DNA from: Streptococcus cristatus
GTDB lineage: Bacteria; Bacillota; Bacilli; Lactobacillales; Streptococcaceae
Length of the DNA stretch: 58,546 nt
NCBI RefSeq assembly: GCF_003943505.1
Contig: NZ_RJPS01000004.1
Span: forward strand, 72,066-130,611
Reading direction: 5' to 3'
The translations under genes were made by a program, and so were the position numbers. Numbering within the stretch: position 1 is the first letter of the stretch; every line of letters begins with the position of its first letter. The notes beneath the pieces were generated by a model. That model was not told the DNA's origin. It worked only from the letters and a program-made list of their open reading frames with translations, and did no database searches. This document shows positions 7,746-16,573 of the stretch, one piece after another.

Positions 7746-8405
7746 TTACTCTGGCAATTCTACCTTCAAACTCATATCTGTAGGCTGCAACACCTTCTGA
7801 ACCGCAGCGAGAAAGGCTAGGCCATTATCAGATGGAGAATACTGGAAGGTGATATGGATGACTTTTTTAGCAAAGCTATCGCCATATCGCTCCACATACT
7901 GCTTGCTTTCGAGGAAGTAGATATAGTTGTTGAGTTTTTCCTGCAGAATTTCCAGATGGACTGCTTCTATCTCTTCCTGCCAGCCGACTGGATCAACAAG
8001 GAGTAACTCTAAATGATTATCAACTATACCAATAGCGTCAAGTTCGCTAGGTTCCAGTTCTGAAACAATGGCTTGGGTGACGATTTGGTTAAATTCCTCT
8101 GCTGTGAAAAGACGACGGCTATTTTCAGGATTTTTCAAAATAAAGGAAGGATGGTCTTCGATGAAGAGCTTACCAGACTCATCTTGTGTATATTGCTTTT
8201 TAGATCTCCAAAAACCATATTGCGCATAATTCATCAACTCTTTGCCAGTATGTTCTCCCGACATATAGCTATCTGCAGCTTCTTTGGGGATTTCTCTAAC
8301 CACTTCTGGGCAGGTAATATTAAAGGTTGGATAACGCAAGAAATACTTGTCACCATCTTGACAGATTTCCAACATGTCTTCTTTGCTTAAATAAATTGTT
8401 TTCAT
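7746..8405 (-). CDS. Protein with DUF6572-like C-terminal domain
   Basis: A 219-residue soluble protein. Residues about 125-219 ('LDAIGIVDNHLELLLVDPV', 'EAVHLEILQEKLNNYIYFLE', 'HSPSDNG'-type motif near the end) resemble the small DUF6572 domain, with its I-G-I-x-D...L-D...L..LQEKLN.Y..F.E pattern, found in toxin-immunity neighbourhoods. Residues 1-120 are a separate part that I cannot name. The last 37 codons are duplicated as a remnant at 1760-1878, which shows recombination between immunity cassettes in this locus. A GGAGG site precedes the ATG. Confidence 0.5.
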   Translation of the reverse strand: MKTIYLSKEDMLEICQDGDKYFLRYPTFNITCPEVVREIPKEAADSYMSGEHTGKELMNYAQYGFWRSKKQYTQDESGKLFIEDHPSFILKNPENSRRLFTAEEFNQIVTQAIVSELEPSELDAIGIVDNHLELLLVDPVGWQEEIEAVHLEILQEKLNNYIYFLESKQYVERYGDSFAKKVIHITFQYSPSDNGLAFLAAVQKVLQPTDMSLKVELPE

Positions 8406-8440
8406 TCATATCCTCCGTCAATTCAAGCTAGTTGAAAAAT

Positions 8441-8470
8441 AAAAGTCTGAGACAAAAAGCCCCAGACCCG
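8441..8470 (-). terminator. Intrinsic terminator of the DUF5105 lipoprotein gene
   Basis: The minus strand reads a G/C-rich stem (GTCTGGGG with CTCAGAC) followed by TTTTATTTTTC, about 40 bases after the stop at 8511. Confidence 0.65.
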
Positions 8471-8510
8471 TTATCTATATAAATGAGATCCTAAATCTTA
8501 TTTCAAACTA

Positions 8511-9380
8511 TTAGATCTTTGATTTATCAGAAGATGAAGAGGAGCTTGAGTCAGATTTAGAGCCAGAATCTGTTGATTTGTTTCCTTTACGGGTTTCTGC
8601 ACCATTTGCTGAATACTCATTTACAAAAATTGATTTACGCAATTCAATAAAGTTTTCGTCATTGAGAATATAGCGACCCTCTTTTGTCTTCGTTAACTCC
8701 ATTGTAAACTCACGCGGCGCAATGTAACCAAAGTCTTCATTCATACGATCAAAAGCATAGTAGAAGAGGAAGTTATTTACCAAAGCCAAACGCTTCTCAA
8801 GATCTGGATCCGTTGAGTCTTCCAAGGCTTTTACATCTTCAATTCCATTTTCAAACAGACTAGCTTTGGTCATATTGATTAAATTGGCCAAATCACGTGT
8901 TGCAATCGCACGGCTCTTAAATGTTACCGTTGCTGTTTCTCCATCGTCTTCAACTTTAGTAATTTCAAAATCATCGCCAATCGTAGCTAAGACTTTAAAA
9001 CGTGCTTGGTCAAATAACTCCAAGATTTTTGATGGAGGGAATTTTTCTGTCTTCAAGTCAAGCGTATAGTTTTCTTCTGGCGTATATTTAGACAGATTTT
9101 CATCAACGTAAGACTGAGTAATACCTTTCTTCCATTTGTCAACAGACGTTCCCATCAAGGTTGTGAAACCTGAAGAATGATCTGTAAAAACTGCACGCAA
9201 GATAATATCTGCATCTTTCTCAATCCGCTTTTCATTGGTTTCTTTTTCTGATGTAGAAGATGAAGATTGCTCTGTCTTCACGTTTTCAGCGTTCTTCTTC
9301 TGTGGTTTTGGCAGGGCCGAACATGCTCCCAACAAAAGAATACAAGCCGGCAATACGCCAAATTTCATCAATTTTTTCAT
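8511..9380 (-). CDS. DUF5105 family lipoprotein
   Basis: A 289-residue lipoprotein. The N-terminus has a Lys-rich start, a hydrophobic core and the lipobox 'LLGAC' with lipidated Cys at about position 20. A Ser/Thr/Glu linker (about 35-50) then precedes a folded domain (about 55-260) of the DUF5105 type, and the protein ends in a Ser/Lys-rich tail. It would be anchored to the outer face of the membrane. Homologues are abundant in streptococci and have no agreed biochemical role. It has its own terminator at 8441-8470 and precedes hisS, which lies in the same direction upstream. Confidence 0.75.
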   Translation of the reverse strand: MKKLMKFGVLPACILLLGACSALPKPQKKNAENVKTEQSSSSTSEKETNEKRIEKDADIILRAVFTDHSSGFTTLMGTSVDKWKKGITQSYVDENLSKYTPEENYTLDLKTEKFPPSKILELFDQARFKVLATIGDDFEITKVEDDGETATVTFKSRAIATRDLANLINMTKASLFENGIEDVKALEDSTDPDLEKRLALVNNFLFYYAFDRMNEDFGYIAPREFTMELTKTKEGRYILNDENFIELRKSIFVNEYSANGAETRKGNKSTDSGSKSDSSSSSSSDKSKI

Positions 9381-9524
9381 TTTTTCTCCTTTATTTATGT
9401 AAGAGTATAACCATTATACCAAAACATTATCAATTTGTTACAGTATTTGCTCGCCGTGTAACAAAACTGTAATATCCCGAGATTCCTTAAAGAGTTCGGT
9501 CTTTAAGAAAGAATAAGTTTTTCT

Positions 9525-10805
9525 CTAACAACCCAATTCTTCGAGAACAGCCTGATAGTTTTCTTGAACTTGATCCAGTCCAACCACCACTTCTTGACGA
9601 GTCGCATTATTCTTCACAGTGACTTGGCCGCTTTCGATCTCACTTTCGCCTAAAGTAATGATGGTTTTCGCTCTAAAAGCATCTGCTGACTTAAACTGAG
9701 CCTTGAGCTTGCGATCCAAATAGTCTCGCTCGACCGCATACCCTTGATTGCGGAGGGCCTGCACCAGCTCCAAAGCGCTGCGATTGGCAGCTTCACCTAG
9801 AACGGCAATATAGGCATCCAAGCCTGTCTCAAGTGGCAGAGCTACTCCCTGTTTTTCTAAAATCAAGAGGAGACGCTCCATTCCCATACCAAAACCAAAG
9901 GCAGGGGTTTCTGGCCCACCGAAATAGTCAACCAAGCCATCATAACGGCCACCCGCACAGATAGTTAGTTCGCTGCCTGCCACATCAGTCGTAAACTCAA
10001 AAATCGTGTGATTGTAGTAGTCCAGACCACGCACCATGTTGGTGTTAATGACATAAGGAACGTCCAAAGACTCTAGCATTGAGCGGACAGCCGCAAAATG
10101 CTCCTGGCTCTCCTCATCCAGAAAGTCCAAAATCGAAGGCGCCTGCGCAACAGCTGCCTTATCTTCTTTTTCCTTCGAATCCAGCACCCGCAGCGGATTT
10201 TCCTCCAAACGACGCTGACTATCCTTAGAAAGACTGTCTTTCAGCGGAGTCAAATAATCAATCAAGGCCTGACGGTAGGCAGCTCGACTCGCTGCATTCC
10301 CCAAACTATTCAGCTGCAGCGTCACCTGCCCAATTCCAATTTCCTTGAAGAACTGAGCCGCCATAGCAATCGTTTCTGCATCTGTCGCTGGATTTTCAGA
10401 GCCAAAGCACTCCACCCCGATTTGGTGAAATTCGCGCAAGCGACCAGCCTGAGGCCGCTCATAGCGGAACATAGATCCCATATAATAAAGCTTAACTGGC
10501 TTTTGAACCTCTGGTGCAAAGAGCTTGTTTTCGACATAAGAACGAACGACCGGTGCAGTTCCTTCTGGCCGTAGCGTAATATGACGGTCTCCCTTATCGT
10601 AGAAATCATACATTTCCTTGGTCACGATGTCTGTCGTATCTCCAACAGAACGACTGATGACCTCATAGTGCTCAAAAATCGGTGTCCGAATTTCCGCATA
10701 GTGGTATTTTTTAAATGTCTTACGAGCAAACTCCTCCAGATACTGCCATTTAGCAGATTCCTGAGGGAGGATATCCTGAGTTCCTTTAGGTTTTTGTAAT
10801 TTCAT
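9525..10805 (-). CDS. hisS: Histidyl-tRNA synthetase
   Basis: A 426-residue class II aminoacyl-tRNA synthetase that charges tRNA-His in the cytoplasm. All landmarks are present: motif 1 region with '[20 protein letters not shown]' (about 40-60), motif 2 '[16 protein letters not shown]' (about 113-128), the histidine-binding '[14 protein letters not shown]' (about 258-271), '[10 protein letters not shown]', and motif 3 '[13 protein letters not shown]'. A C-terminal anticodon-binding domain follows. Length matches the family. No T-box leader could be seen in the 184-base gap to the divergent gene at 10990. Confidence 0.97.
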   Translation of the reverse strand: MKLQKPKGTQDILPQESAKWQYLEEFARKTFKKYHYAEIRTPIFEHYEVISRSVGDTTDIVTKEMYDFYDKGDRHITLRPEGTAPVVRSYVENKLFAPEVQKPVKLYYMGSMFRYERPQAGRLREFHQIGVECFGSENPATDAETIAMAAQFFKEIGIGQVTLQLNSLGNAASRAAYRQALIDYLTPLKDSLSKDSQRRLEENPLRVLDSKEKEDKAAVAQAPSILDFLDEESQEHFAAVRSMLESLDVPYVINTNMVRGLDYYNHTIFEFTTDVAGSELTICAGGRYDGLVDYFGGPETPAFGFGMGMERLLLILEKQGVALPLETGLDAYIAVLGEAANRSALELVQALRNQGYAVERDYLDRKLKAQFKSADAFRAKTIITLGESEIESGQVTVKNNATRQEVVVGLDQVQENYQAVLEELGC

Positions 10806-10989
10806 TTTCTAATCCTCTGCAACTATATAATATCTATTATTTTACCATAAATCAGATGTTTTGAGGAGTTAGAGCAGAAAAATTCCCTCCAAGAGACTAA
10901 ATCCGTTTTCATTCGCCAGAATTTCTTGAAAAATTGTCAGAATTATGAGAAAATAAGACCACTATTTTATAAAGGAAGAAGGACAGAAG

Positions 10990-11331
10990 ATGAGAGACGA
11001 TATCAAAATCAATGACCGAGCCGCAGCTATCCAAGAAGAATTAATTAAGAAACTCGAAACGATTTACGATCCAGAGGTCGAGCTTGATGTCTACAATCTC
11101 GGGCTCATCTATGAAATCAATCTTGACGAGACTGGCCACTGCAAGATTGTCATGACCTTCACAGACACAGCCTGCGACTGTACCGAGACCGTTCCCATTG
11201 AAATCGTCGAGTCCCTGAAGCAAATCGAGGGCATCGAAACTGTCTCCGTTGAAGTCACTTGGTCGCCCGCGTGGAAAATCACTCGTATCAGTCGCTTTGG
11301 ACGAATTGCGCTGGGGATTAGTCCTAGATAA
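10990..11331 (+). CDS. MIP18/SufT-like iron-sulfur assembly factor (DUF59)
   Basis: A 113-residue cytosolic protein of the DUF59 (MIP18/PaaD/SufT) family. 'KLETIYDPEVELDVYNLGLI' and 'MTFTDTACDCTETVPIEI' are the signature segments, the latter carrying the conserved reactive cysteine, followed by 'WSPAWKITRISRFGRIALGI'. Such proteins help deliver Fe-S clusters to target enzymes. The next gene on the other strand, ilvD, encodes an Fe-S enzyme, and the two genes converge on a shared terminator. AGGAAGAAGGA upstream of the ATG serves as ribosome binding site. Confidence 0.9.
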   Translation: MRDDIKINDRAAAIQEELIKKLETIYDPEVELDVYNLGLIYEINLDETGHCKIVMTFTDTACDCTETVPIEIVESLKQIEGIETVSVEVTWSPAWKITRISRFGRIALGISPR

Positions 11332-11358
11332 GATGCTGAACATTCATCTAAATTAATA

Positions 11359-11386
11359 AACCCGCTAGAAAAACTAGCGGGTTCTT
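11359..11386. terminator. Bidirectional terminator between DUF59 gene and ilvD
   Basis: A perfect 10-nt stem (AACCCGCTAG / CTAGCGGGTT) with a 5-nt A loop, T-rich on the plus side and A/T-rich on the minus side, lying between two convergent stops. Confidence 0.9.
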
Positions 11387-11400
11387 TTGTCATATATAGG

Positions 11401-13107
11401 CTATTTTTTACCTGTTTCTTCTGGCTTCCAGAAGTCGGTAACAGCACCTTTAGCAGCAGAGGATACCATATGGGCATATTTACCAAGTACACCGCGGCTA
11501 TAAAGCGGTGGAATAGTTGTTTCTGCTTTGCGTTTTTCAAGTTCTTCTTCAGAAACTGCCATGGAAATTTCCTTGGTATCTTGGTCAACCGTGACCATAT
11601 CGCCTGTACGAAGATAGGCAATCGGGCCACCATCCTGAGCTTCCGGAGCGATATGTCCGACAACGAGACCGTAGGTACCACCTGAGAAGCGGCCGTCTGT
11701 CAAGAGGGCTACCTTATCTCCTTGCCCTTTCCCTACGATGATAGAAGAAAGTGACAGCATTTCTGGCATACCAGGCCCACCCTTTGGACCAACATAGCGA
11801 ACCACGACTACATCGCCATCCACTACTTCATCGGCCAGTACCGCATCAATAGCGGCTTCTTCTGAGTCAAAGACCTTGGCTGGTCCGACGTGACGACGAA
11901 CCTTCACGCCAGAAACCTTGGCAACTGCACCGTCTGGAGCTAGATTCCCATGCAAGATAATCAATGGACCATCCGCACGTTTTGGATTTTCAAGCGGCAT
12001 GATGACCTTCTGACCTGGTGTCAGATCAGCAAAGTCAGCCAAGTTTTCCGCCACCGTCTTACCTGTACAAGTGATGCGATCGCCATGTAGGAAACCATTT
12101 GCCAGCAAGTATTTCATAACCGCTGGGACACCACCGACATTGTATAGGTCTTGGAAGACATACTGACCAGATGGTTTCAAATCCGCCAAATGCGGCACGC
12201 GCTCTTGAATGACATTGAAATCATCCAAGGTCAGCTCCACATTGGCCGCATGAGCAATGGCCAACAAGTGCAGAGTAGCATTGGTAGAGCCGCCCAGAGC
12301 CATGGTCACTGTGATCGCATCTTCGAAGGCTTCGCGCGTCAGAATGTCAGACGGCTTAAGCCCCATTTCCAACATACGGACAACTGCTCGGCCAGCTTCC
12401 ACGATATCATCTCTTTTATCTTGAGATTCTGCTGGGTGAGAAGAAGAGCCAGGCAAGCTCATACCTAGAACTTCAATAGCCGTCGCCATAGTATTGGCTG
12501 TGTACATACCGCCACAGCCACCAGGGCCAGGGCAGGCATTACACTCGATGCGGCGCACTTCCTCAGCAGTCAAATCGCCATGGTTCCACTTCCCGATGCC
12601 TTCAAAGACAGAAACTAGGTCAATGTCCTTGCCATCCAGATTTCCCGGTGCAATGGTTCCTCCGTAAGCGAAAATGGCTGGAATATCCATGTTCGCAATG
12701 GCAATCATAGAGCCAGGCATATTCTTATCACAGCCGCCGATAGCGACGAAGGCATCCACATTATGTCCGCCCATGGCAGCTTCGATAGAGTCTGCGATGA
12801 TGTCACGTGAAGTCAGAGAGAAGCGCATGCCCGGTGTTCCCATGGCAATCCCGTCAGCGACGGTAATCGTACCAAACTGAACAGGCCAAGCACCTTGTTC
12901 TTTTACTCCTTCCTTGGCTAGTTTACCAAAATCATGCAGGTGAATATTACAAGGCGTATTTTCAGCCCAAGTCGAAATCACTCCGACAATCGGAGTCTCA
13001 AAGTCCTTGTCCGTCATCCCTGTCGCGCGAAGCATGGCACGGTTAGGAGATTTGACCATACTGTCATAAATCTTACTTCTGTGGCGTGTATCTAATTTAT
13101 CTGTCAT
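11401..13107 (-). CDS. ilvD: Dihydroxy-acid dehydratase
   Basis: The branched-chain amino acid enzyme that dehydrates 2,3-dihydroxy acids to 2-oxo acids (Ile, Val, Leu and pantothenate synthesis), carrying an Fe-S cluster and Mg. The cluster-binding cysteines sit in 'ENTPCNIH', '[10 protein letters not shown]' and '[20 protein letters not shown]'. The later '[20 protein letters not shown]' is also typical. The frame is open to an ATG at 13131, but the ATG at 13107 has AAAGGGAAA at proper spacing and gives the usual start '[20 protein letters not shown]', for 568 residues. Monocistronic. Confidence 0.97.
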   Translation of the reverse strand: MTDKLDTRHRSKIYDSMVKSPNRAMLRATGMTDKDFETPIVGVISTWAENTPCNIHLHDFGKLAKEGVKEQGAWPVQFGTITVADGIAMGTPGMRFSLTSRDIIADSIEAAMGGHNVDAFVAIGGCDKNMPGSMIAIANMDIPAIFAYGGTIAPGNLDGKDIDLVSVFEGIGKWNHGDLTAEEVRRIECNACPGPGGCGGMYTANTMATAIEVLGMSLPGSSSHPAESQDKRDDIVEAGRAVVRMLEMGLKPSDILTREAFEDAITVTMALGGSTNATLHLLAIAHAANVELTLDDFNVIQERVPHLADLKPSGQYVFQDLYNVGGVPAVMKYLLANGFLHGDRITCTGKTVAENLADFADLTPGQKVIMPLENPKRADGPLIILHGNLAPDGAVAKVSGVKVRRHVGPAKVFDSEEAAIDAVLADEVVDGDVVVVRYVGPKGGPGMPEMLSLSSIIVGKGQGDKVALLTDGRFSGGTYGLVVGHIAPEAQDGGPIAYLRTGDMVTVDQDTKEISMAVSEEELEKRKAETTIPPLYSRGVLGKYAHMVSSAAKGAVTDFWKPEETGKK

Positions 13108-13284
13108 GTCTTTCCCTTTCATTGTAGTCATCTTTGTGCTTTATTATACCACACTTAGGCTCTGTTGGACAGAAGAAAATTTTTAAATTTTCAGAATATT
13201 GGAATAATAAACCTCAAAATAGATGCAACTGCTAAAAAGCTTTGCTATTGTCAAAAAGAAAATCAAAAATTTCTGTCAAGTAAC

Positions 13285-13313
13285 TTTACTTTACAAAAAA
13301 GTTTTGTTATACT
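13285..13313 (+). promoter_or_regulatory. Promoter of rpmF-rpmG
   Basis: A TTTACT -35 box (13285-13290), a 17-base spacer and a TATACT -10 box (13308-13313) lie about 60 bases upstream of the rpmF start. Confidence 0.7.
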
Positions 13314-13374
13314 GTTAAAGTTGATGAAAATCATGAGATTGCATCGAATTACATTCTAAAAGGAGAAACAAACA

Positions 13375-13557
13375 ATGGCAGTACCTGCACGTCGCACTTC
13401 AAAAGCGAAGAAAAACAAACGTCGTACACACTACAAAGTAACAGCTCCATCTGTAAACTTTGACGAAACTACTGGAGATTACTCACGTTCTCACCGCGTA
13501 TCACTTAAAGGATACTACAAAGGACGTAAAATCGCTAAAGCTGCAGCAGCTGAATAA
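13375..13557 (+). CDS. rpmF: 50S ribosomal protein L32 (zinc-free form)
   Basis: A 60-residue, very basic ribosomal protein starting with the universal L32 sequence '[20 protein letters not shown]'. The four zinc-binding cysteines of the ancestral form are absent. The corresponding region reads '[20 protein letters not shown]', so this is the C-minus, zinc-independent version usual in streptococci. A strong AAAGGAGAAA ribosome binding site is present. rpmG follows 15 bases downstream in the same transcript. Confidence 0.97.
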   Translation: MAVPARRTSKAKKNKRRTHYKVTAPSVNFDETTGDYSRSHRVSLKGYYKGRKIAKAAAAE

Positions 13558-13572
13558 TAGAAGGGAGATACC

Positions 13573-13722
13573 ATGCGCGTAAATATTACACTTGAACACA
13601 AAGAATCTGGTGAACGCTTGTACCTTACTTCTAAAAACAAACGTAACACTCCAGACCGTCTTCAATTGAAGAAATACTCACCAAAACTTCGCAAACACGT
13701 TGTGTTTACGGAAGTGAAATAG
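13573..13722 (+). CDS. rpmG: 50S ribosomal protein L33 (zinc-free form)
   Basis: A 49-residue basic protein ('[20 protein letters not shown]', then '[20 protein letters not shown]' and 'KHVVFTEVK'). This is the L33 signature with the CxxC pairs replaced, so it is also a zinc-independent form. AAGGGAGA precedes the ATG. It is the second gene after rpmF. Mobile DNA begins within about 100 bases of its stop codon, so this locus serves as an integration site, but the coding sequence itself looks intact. Confidence 0.95.
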
Positions 13723-13766
13723 TGGGTCATTACGTTTCAGTAGAAACGAAAAAACCTTGATTTAAC

Positions 13767-13801
13767 GCAATACATTGAAATTTCGAATTTCAATGTATTG
13801 C
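13767..13801. repeat. Long inverted repeat at the rpmG-side junction
   Basis: Perfect 16-nt arms (13767-13782 and 13786-13801) with a 3-nt TCG loop. The right arm is the start of the conserved junction block (see 13785-13842). The left arm is the same block in reverse orientation. It may be a crossover-site dyad recognised by an integrase or the scar of successive insertions. Confidence 0.8.
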
Positions 13802-13842
13802 AATAAAAATCACCTGAATGACTACATTTTTGACTACATTTT
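13785..13842. other. Left attachment-type junction of the mobile region (site A)
   Basis: A conserved AT-rich block (reading ...TATTGCAATAAAAATCACC...) is followed by two copies of a GACTACATTTTT unit. The 26 bases 13817-13842 recur exactly at 21466-21491, immediately after the stop of the element 1 integrase, so the two copies mark the ends of element 1. The block before them is about three-quarters identical to 28434-28490 at the far end of the whole mobile region. Confidence 0.7.
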
Positions 13843-13876
13843 TTGTGAAATAAATTTAGAAATTCGGATATACAAA

Positions 13877-13912
13877 AACATCCCAATCGCCAACGATTAG
13901 GATGTTTTTTCT
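13877..13912 (+). terminator. Hairpin terminator after site A
   Basis: 13-nt arms (13877-13889 and 13894-13906, one G-U pair) with a 4-nt loop, followed by TTTTTT. It probably terminates rpmF-rpmG transcription in the present arrangement. The following bases to about 14066 contain no gene that I can support. Confidence 0.8.
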
Positions 13913-14066
13913 GTATCCAGCTACTCTCTTTTTGGTATCTAGACCTACCTGTTAGATTAGTTTTAAATACGAACACATGTAACGGGTTACTATTCTTGAA
14001 TAAAAGAATAGTAAATTTTCTATGGTAGTGTAGCAAATTATACTCTCTACATACCTCCACTGAAAA

Positions 14067-14519
14067 TCAATATTTAAGGCTTGTGATATTTCCATTATAA
14101 TCCACATCAACGTCTAGAAAATTATCTTTATTCTTATATGAGTTACCCCAATGAATTCCATTGCCTTTCTCTTTGATTTTTATATATCTATCAAGATATA
14201 AGACATCTGTATAATCATTATAATATGTTCGGAAATATTCGTATGTGTTACCTTTATATTCGATTCTATTTTTAAAGTTATTTCGGACTAGTTCTTCTAA
14301 AAGATGACTCCCATTTTTATCTTTATAGCGAATTGAGTCTTCGTATGTAAAGTTAACATTATGTATTTCTACTGTCTTCCCTTTAATATATGTATGGTTT
14401 TTTGAAAATAAACCACTATTACTAAGTATAACTAATAAAAGTAGCAGAGTAGTTATAACACTAATAATTATAAGCCATATAGGAGAAAATATTTTTTCTC
14501 TTATTACGTACAATCTCAA
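14067..14519 (-). CDS. Membrane-anchored hypothetical protein (element 1 cargo)
   Basis: A 150-residue protein of unknown family. One transmembrane helix at about residues 12-35 ('IWLIIISVITTLLLLLVILS') is followed by an extracellular-type, Lys/Tyr/Asn-rich beta-looking domain. The codons are far more AT-rich than those of the flanking housekeeping genes, in keeping with transferred DNA. Its start lies six bases after the stop of the upstream gene at 14526, so the two form an operon transcribed away from the XRE regulator. Confidence 0.55.
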   Translation of the reverse strand: MRLYVIREKIFSPIWLIIISVITTLLLLLVILSNSGLFSKNHTYIKGKTVEIHNVNFTYEDSIRYKDKNGSHLLEELVRNNFKNRIEYKGNTYEYFRTYYNDYTDVLYLDRYIKIKEKGNGIHWGNSYKNKDNFLDVDVDYNGNITSLKY

Positions 14520-14525
14520 AAAGAC

Positions 14526-14771
14526 TCACTCCTTTTTTCTAGATTCTGACTCTTTTAGAATATATTTCAATAAATAATATCCACCAGTTATTACAAGTGT
14601 TATTCCAATTAACCACAATAAAACTGTAAACACTCCAGCTAATAATGTAATAATACCATTTATAATGGATTCTCTAAATAGGTATAGAATAACTATAGGT
14701 ATTGCAATACTGATACACCCACAACCAGCGCATCCAGGTTCTTCTGTAACTTCCTCAATTAATATTGCCAT
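14526..14771 (-). CDS. Small membrane protein with Cys-rich motif (element 1 cargo)
   Basis: About 81 residues from the ATG at 14771, which has AAAGGAGA at the right distance (the frame also opens at 14780). An acidic N-terminus with 'EPGCAGCGC' (three Cys, Gly-spaced) precedes two hydrophobic helices (about 23-40 and 45-68) and a charged tail. Not recognised. It shares an intergenic region with the divergent XRE gene, whose palindromic operator could control both. Possible roles include exclusion or immunity at the membrane, which is speculative. Confidence 0.5.
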   Translation of the reverse strand: MAILIEEVTEEPGCAGCGCISIAIPIVILYLFRESIINGIITLLAGVFTVLLWLIGITLVITGGYYLLKYILKESESRKKE

Positions 14772-14841
14772 ATTTAACAATCTCCTTTCATAAATAATTT
14801 TACCATCGTTTTAAATGATTGTAAATGTATATCGATAAAAT

Positions 14842-14857
14842 TATACAATATTGTATA
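14842..14857. promoter_or_regulatory. Palindromic operator between divergent genes of element 1
   Basis: A perfect 16-bp palindrome TATACAATATTGTATA. A further TATACAAT half-site lies near 14877. It sits between the start of the 14526-14771 gene and the XRE gene at 14916, the expected place for the operator of that regulator. Confidence 0.65.
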
Positions 14858-14915
14858 TATTTTTAGAGAAATTATTTATACAATAGTTAAAAATAAGTAT
14901 GTGAAAGGATAAATA

Positions 14916-15239
14916 TTGAGTATTTTATCAGTTGGTTCTCAGATAAAAAAACATCGAGTAAAACGAGGTTTTACACAACAAGAACTCGCCAATTTAAGTG
15001 ACTTGAGTTTACCTTTTATAAACCTTGTTGAAAATGAAAAGAGAAATCTATCAGTTGACACACTAATAAGAATATTGAATGCTTTAAATGTAACACCTTC
15101 CGAATTTTTCTTACCTTTTTCAGACAATTATACTAACGATTTATCCAATCTAATAAGCTCATTACAGGTTAACGATAATAAAGAACGTTATATTAATCTC
15201 TTTATAGAGATAATAAACCTAGGCAAGATTGAAAAGTGA
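14916..15239 (+). CDS. XRE-family transcriptional regulator
   Basis: A 107-residue DNA-binding protein. A helix-turn-helix occupies about residues 8-62 ('QIKKHRVKRGFTQQELANLS', 'LPFINLVENEKRNLSVDTL'), followed by a short helical C-terminus. The start codon is TTG, with GAAAGGA seven bases upstream; no ATG serves. It probably acts as the immunity-type repressor of element 1, binding the TATACAAT palindrome upstream and controlling its own and the divergent membrane-protein genes. Confidence 0.8.
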   Translation: MSILSVGSQIKKHRVKRGFTQQELANLSDLSLPFINLVENEKRNLSVDTLIRILNALNVTPSEFFLPFSDNYTNDLSNLISSLQVNDNKERYINLFIEIINLGKIEK

Positions 15240-15283
15240 ATACTCCTACATATATTACCTAAGATAAAGAAATTGATTTAAAC

Positions 15284-15392
15284 TAGTTCTGAAGTTTCAA
15301 TATATTGCAACAGCAATTGGCTAAATAATTATATATTTAAGAATTCATATACATAGGAAATGCCCTAACCATTTGGTTAGGGCATTTTTTAG
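15284..15392. other. Internal junction remnant (site B) with terminator
   Basis: A block resembling site A (GTTTCAATATATTGCAA...) is followed, as at the other junctions, by about 60 AT-rich bases and a hairpin terminator (GCCCTAACC / GGTTAGGGC near 15361-15384, then TTTTTT). The tandem ACTAC repeats are degraded here. It is probably a scar of an earlier insertion or deletion inside element 1. Confidence 0.45.
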
Positions 15393-15481
15393 CTCACACT
15401 ATCAAAAATACAATTTCTATATGACCTTGTACAAATTAACTGCTAAATTTTTTATAGCATAGTCAATAAAACTCCATCAAC

Positions 15482-15510
15482 AACACCTCCAAAATAAGAG
15501 GGTGTTTTCT
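15482..15510 (+). terminator. Hairpin terminator
   Basis: AACACCTCC and GAGGGTGTT arms (15482-15490 and 15498-15506, one G-U) followed by TTCTTTT on the plus strand. It would stop transcription entering the convergent gene at 15512. Confidence 0.65.
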
Positions 15511-15511
15511 T

Positions 15512-16225
15512 TTATCCAAGATAATAAAATTCCGCAATAAAATAATACTCAGCTAATTCTTTTTGTAACTGTTCATGTTCGCTATCTAGTTTTGATATGT
15601 TAATTTTCTTACTGCATAGTTTCTTGGTAAGTCGTATAAGTTCTCCGTCCATAAGTTCTCCGTCCAACGGTTGCAACTTCCCTATATTTTCCTCACTGGT
15701 TCCTAAAAATTTTGAATAAGTTTTCAAATCATTGATTCCAGAAAAATAAAAAAAGGATTCCGAGTCATTTTTCTCTCCTATTAGCATATATCGAAAGTTT
15801 TTCTTAGTTGGAATGACATGCCATAAAATCTTCCTTAAACGTTCTTCTATTTTATCTCTACGAAAAGACTCTAGGAAATTATAGTTTTCACGCTCCTTCA
15901 ATTTCTTAATCTTTTTAATCGCTTTTTTTAGACTTTCTTGCTGATTCTTTGATACGAAATATGGTTCAAATAATTTTAAAGATTTTTCAAAGTAGTCCTC
16001 ACCATCTACTTTATCAATACCCAAAAATTTTTCAAGTCCAATTTTTCGTTTATCATAGTTATCAAAAAGCTCATGTAATTTCAAAATAAGTATCTTCTCT
16101 TTTAAGCTTAGTAATTCTTCAGTTTCATTACTCTTGATGTATGTTTTTATCTTCCGAAGCTCGATATTTTCAACATAGCGTAAATAGTAATGAATTGGTT
16201 TATATTCCACTTTTTTTCTCTCCAT
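15512..16225 (-). CDS. Hypothetical cytosolic protein (element 1 cargo)
   Basis: A 237-residue Lys/Glu-rich, probably helical protein that I do not recognise. 'LKKAIKKIKKLKERENYNFL' around residue 105 suggests a charged helix, and the C-terminus is aromatic. A 15-bp direct repeat in the DNA (near 15641-15670) produces the doubled 'DGELMDGEL' around residue 188. It is transcribed against the mobility genes with its own control region, the usual position of accessory cargo. Phage defence or toxin function is possible, but nothing in the sequence proves it. Confidence 0.5.
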   Translation of the reverse strand: MERKKVEYKPIHYYLRYVENIELRKIKTYIKSNETEELLSLKEKILILKLHELFDNYDKRKIGLEKFLGIDKVDGEDYFEKSLKLFEPYFVSKNQQESLKKAIKKIKKLKERENYNFLESFRRDKIEERLRKILWHVIPTKKNFRYMLIGEKNDSESFFYFSGINDLKTYSKFLGTSEENIGKLQPLDGELMDGELIRLTKKLCSKKINISKLDSEHEQLQKELAEYYFIAEFYYLG

Positions 16226-16573
16226 ATTCTAAAATTCTGTCAAGGTTTTTCCATGTCTTTTATATTATATCATGAAACTTTAACCAGTTCATCCTATATA
16301 GTTAAGTAGAATATCCTTGCTATAGTCTGTAGAGGCATCTCTGTGATCTAATACTATTATAACGATATTATCTAATAACGTTATAAAAATACATTGTCCT
16401 ATATGATGCGCATCAAATGGACGGATTGAAACAAATATGATGATATGACAATACGGTCATATCGTGCATAGAATTGTTTCGCCGTTTATTTGGTGTGCCT
16501 TTTGCCATACTCGGCGTTCAATGCTCGCTCATATCGTTTCTTTCCGTCTAAGGACGAGAAAGGAAGTACTATT
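16226..16573. other. Non-coding control region of element 1
   Basis: 348 bases without a credible gene. They contain several dyads: ATAACG...CGTTAT around 16350-16385, and a perfect 8-6-8 inverted repeat GATATGAC / GTCATATC (16442-16449 and 16456-16463). The GC content rises just before the sigma-like gene. A promoter and operator function, or a transfer origin, would fit the position. No nick-site consensus was recognised here. Confidence 0.4.

Noticed and set aside
10806..10989. T-box leader of hisS
   Set aside because: No T-box consensus (TGGNACCGCG-like) or specifier stem seen, and the gap is short.
13737..14060. Minus-strand ORF of 107 codons just after rpmG
   Set aside because: It runs through the inverted repeat, junction repeats and terminator, so it is open by chance; no ribosome binding site.
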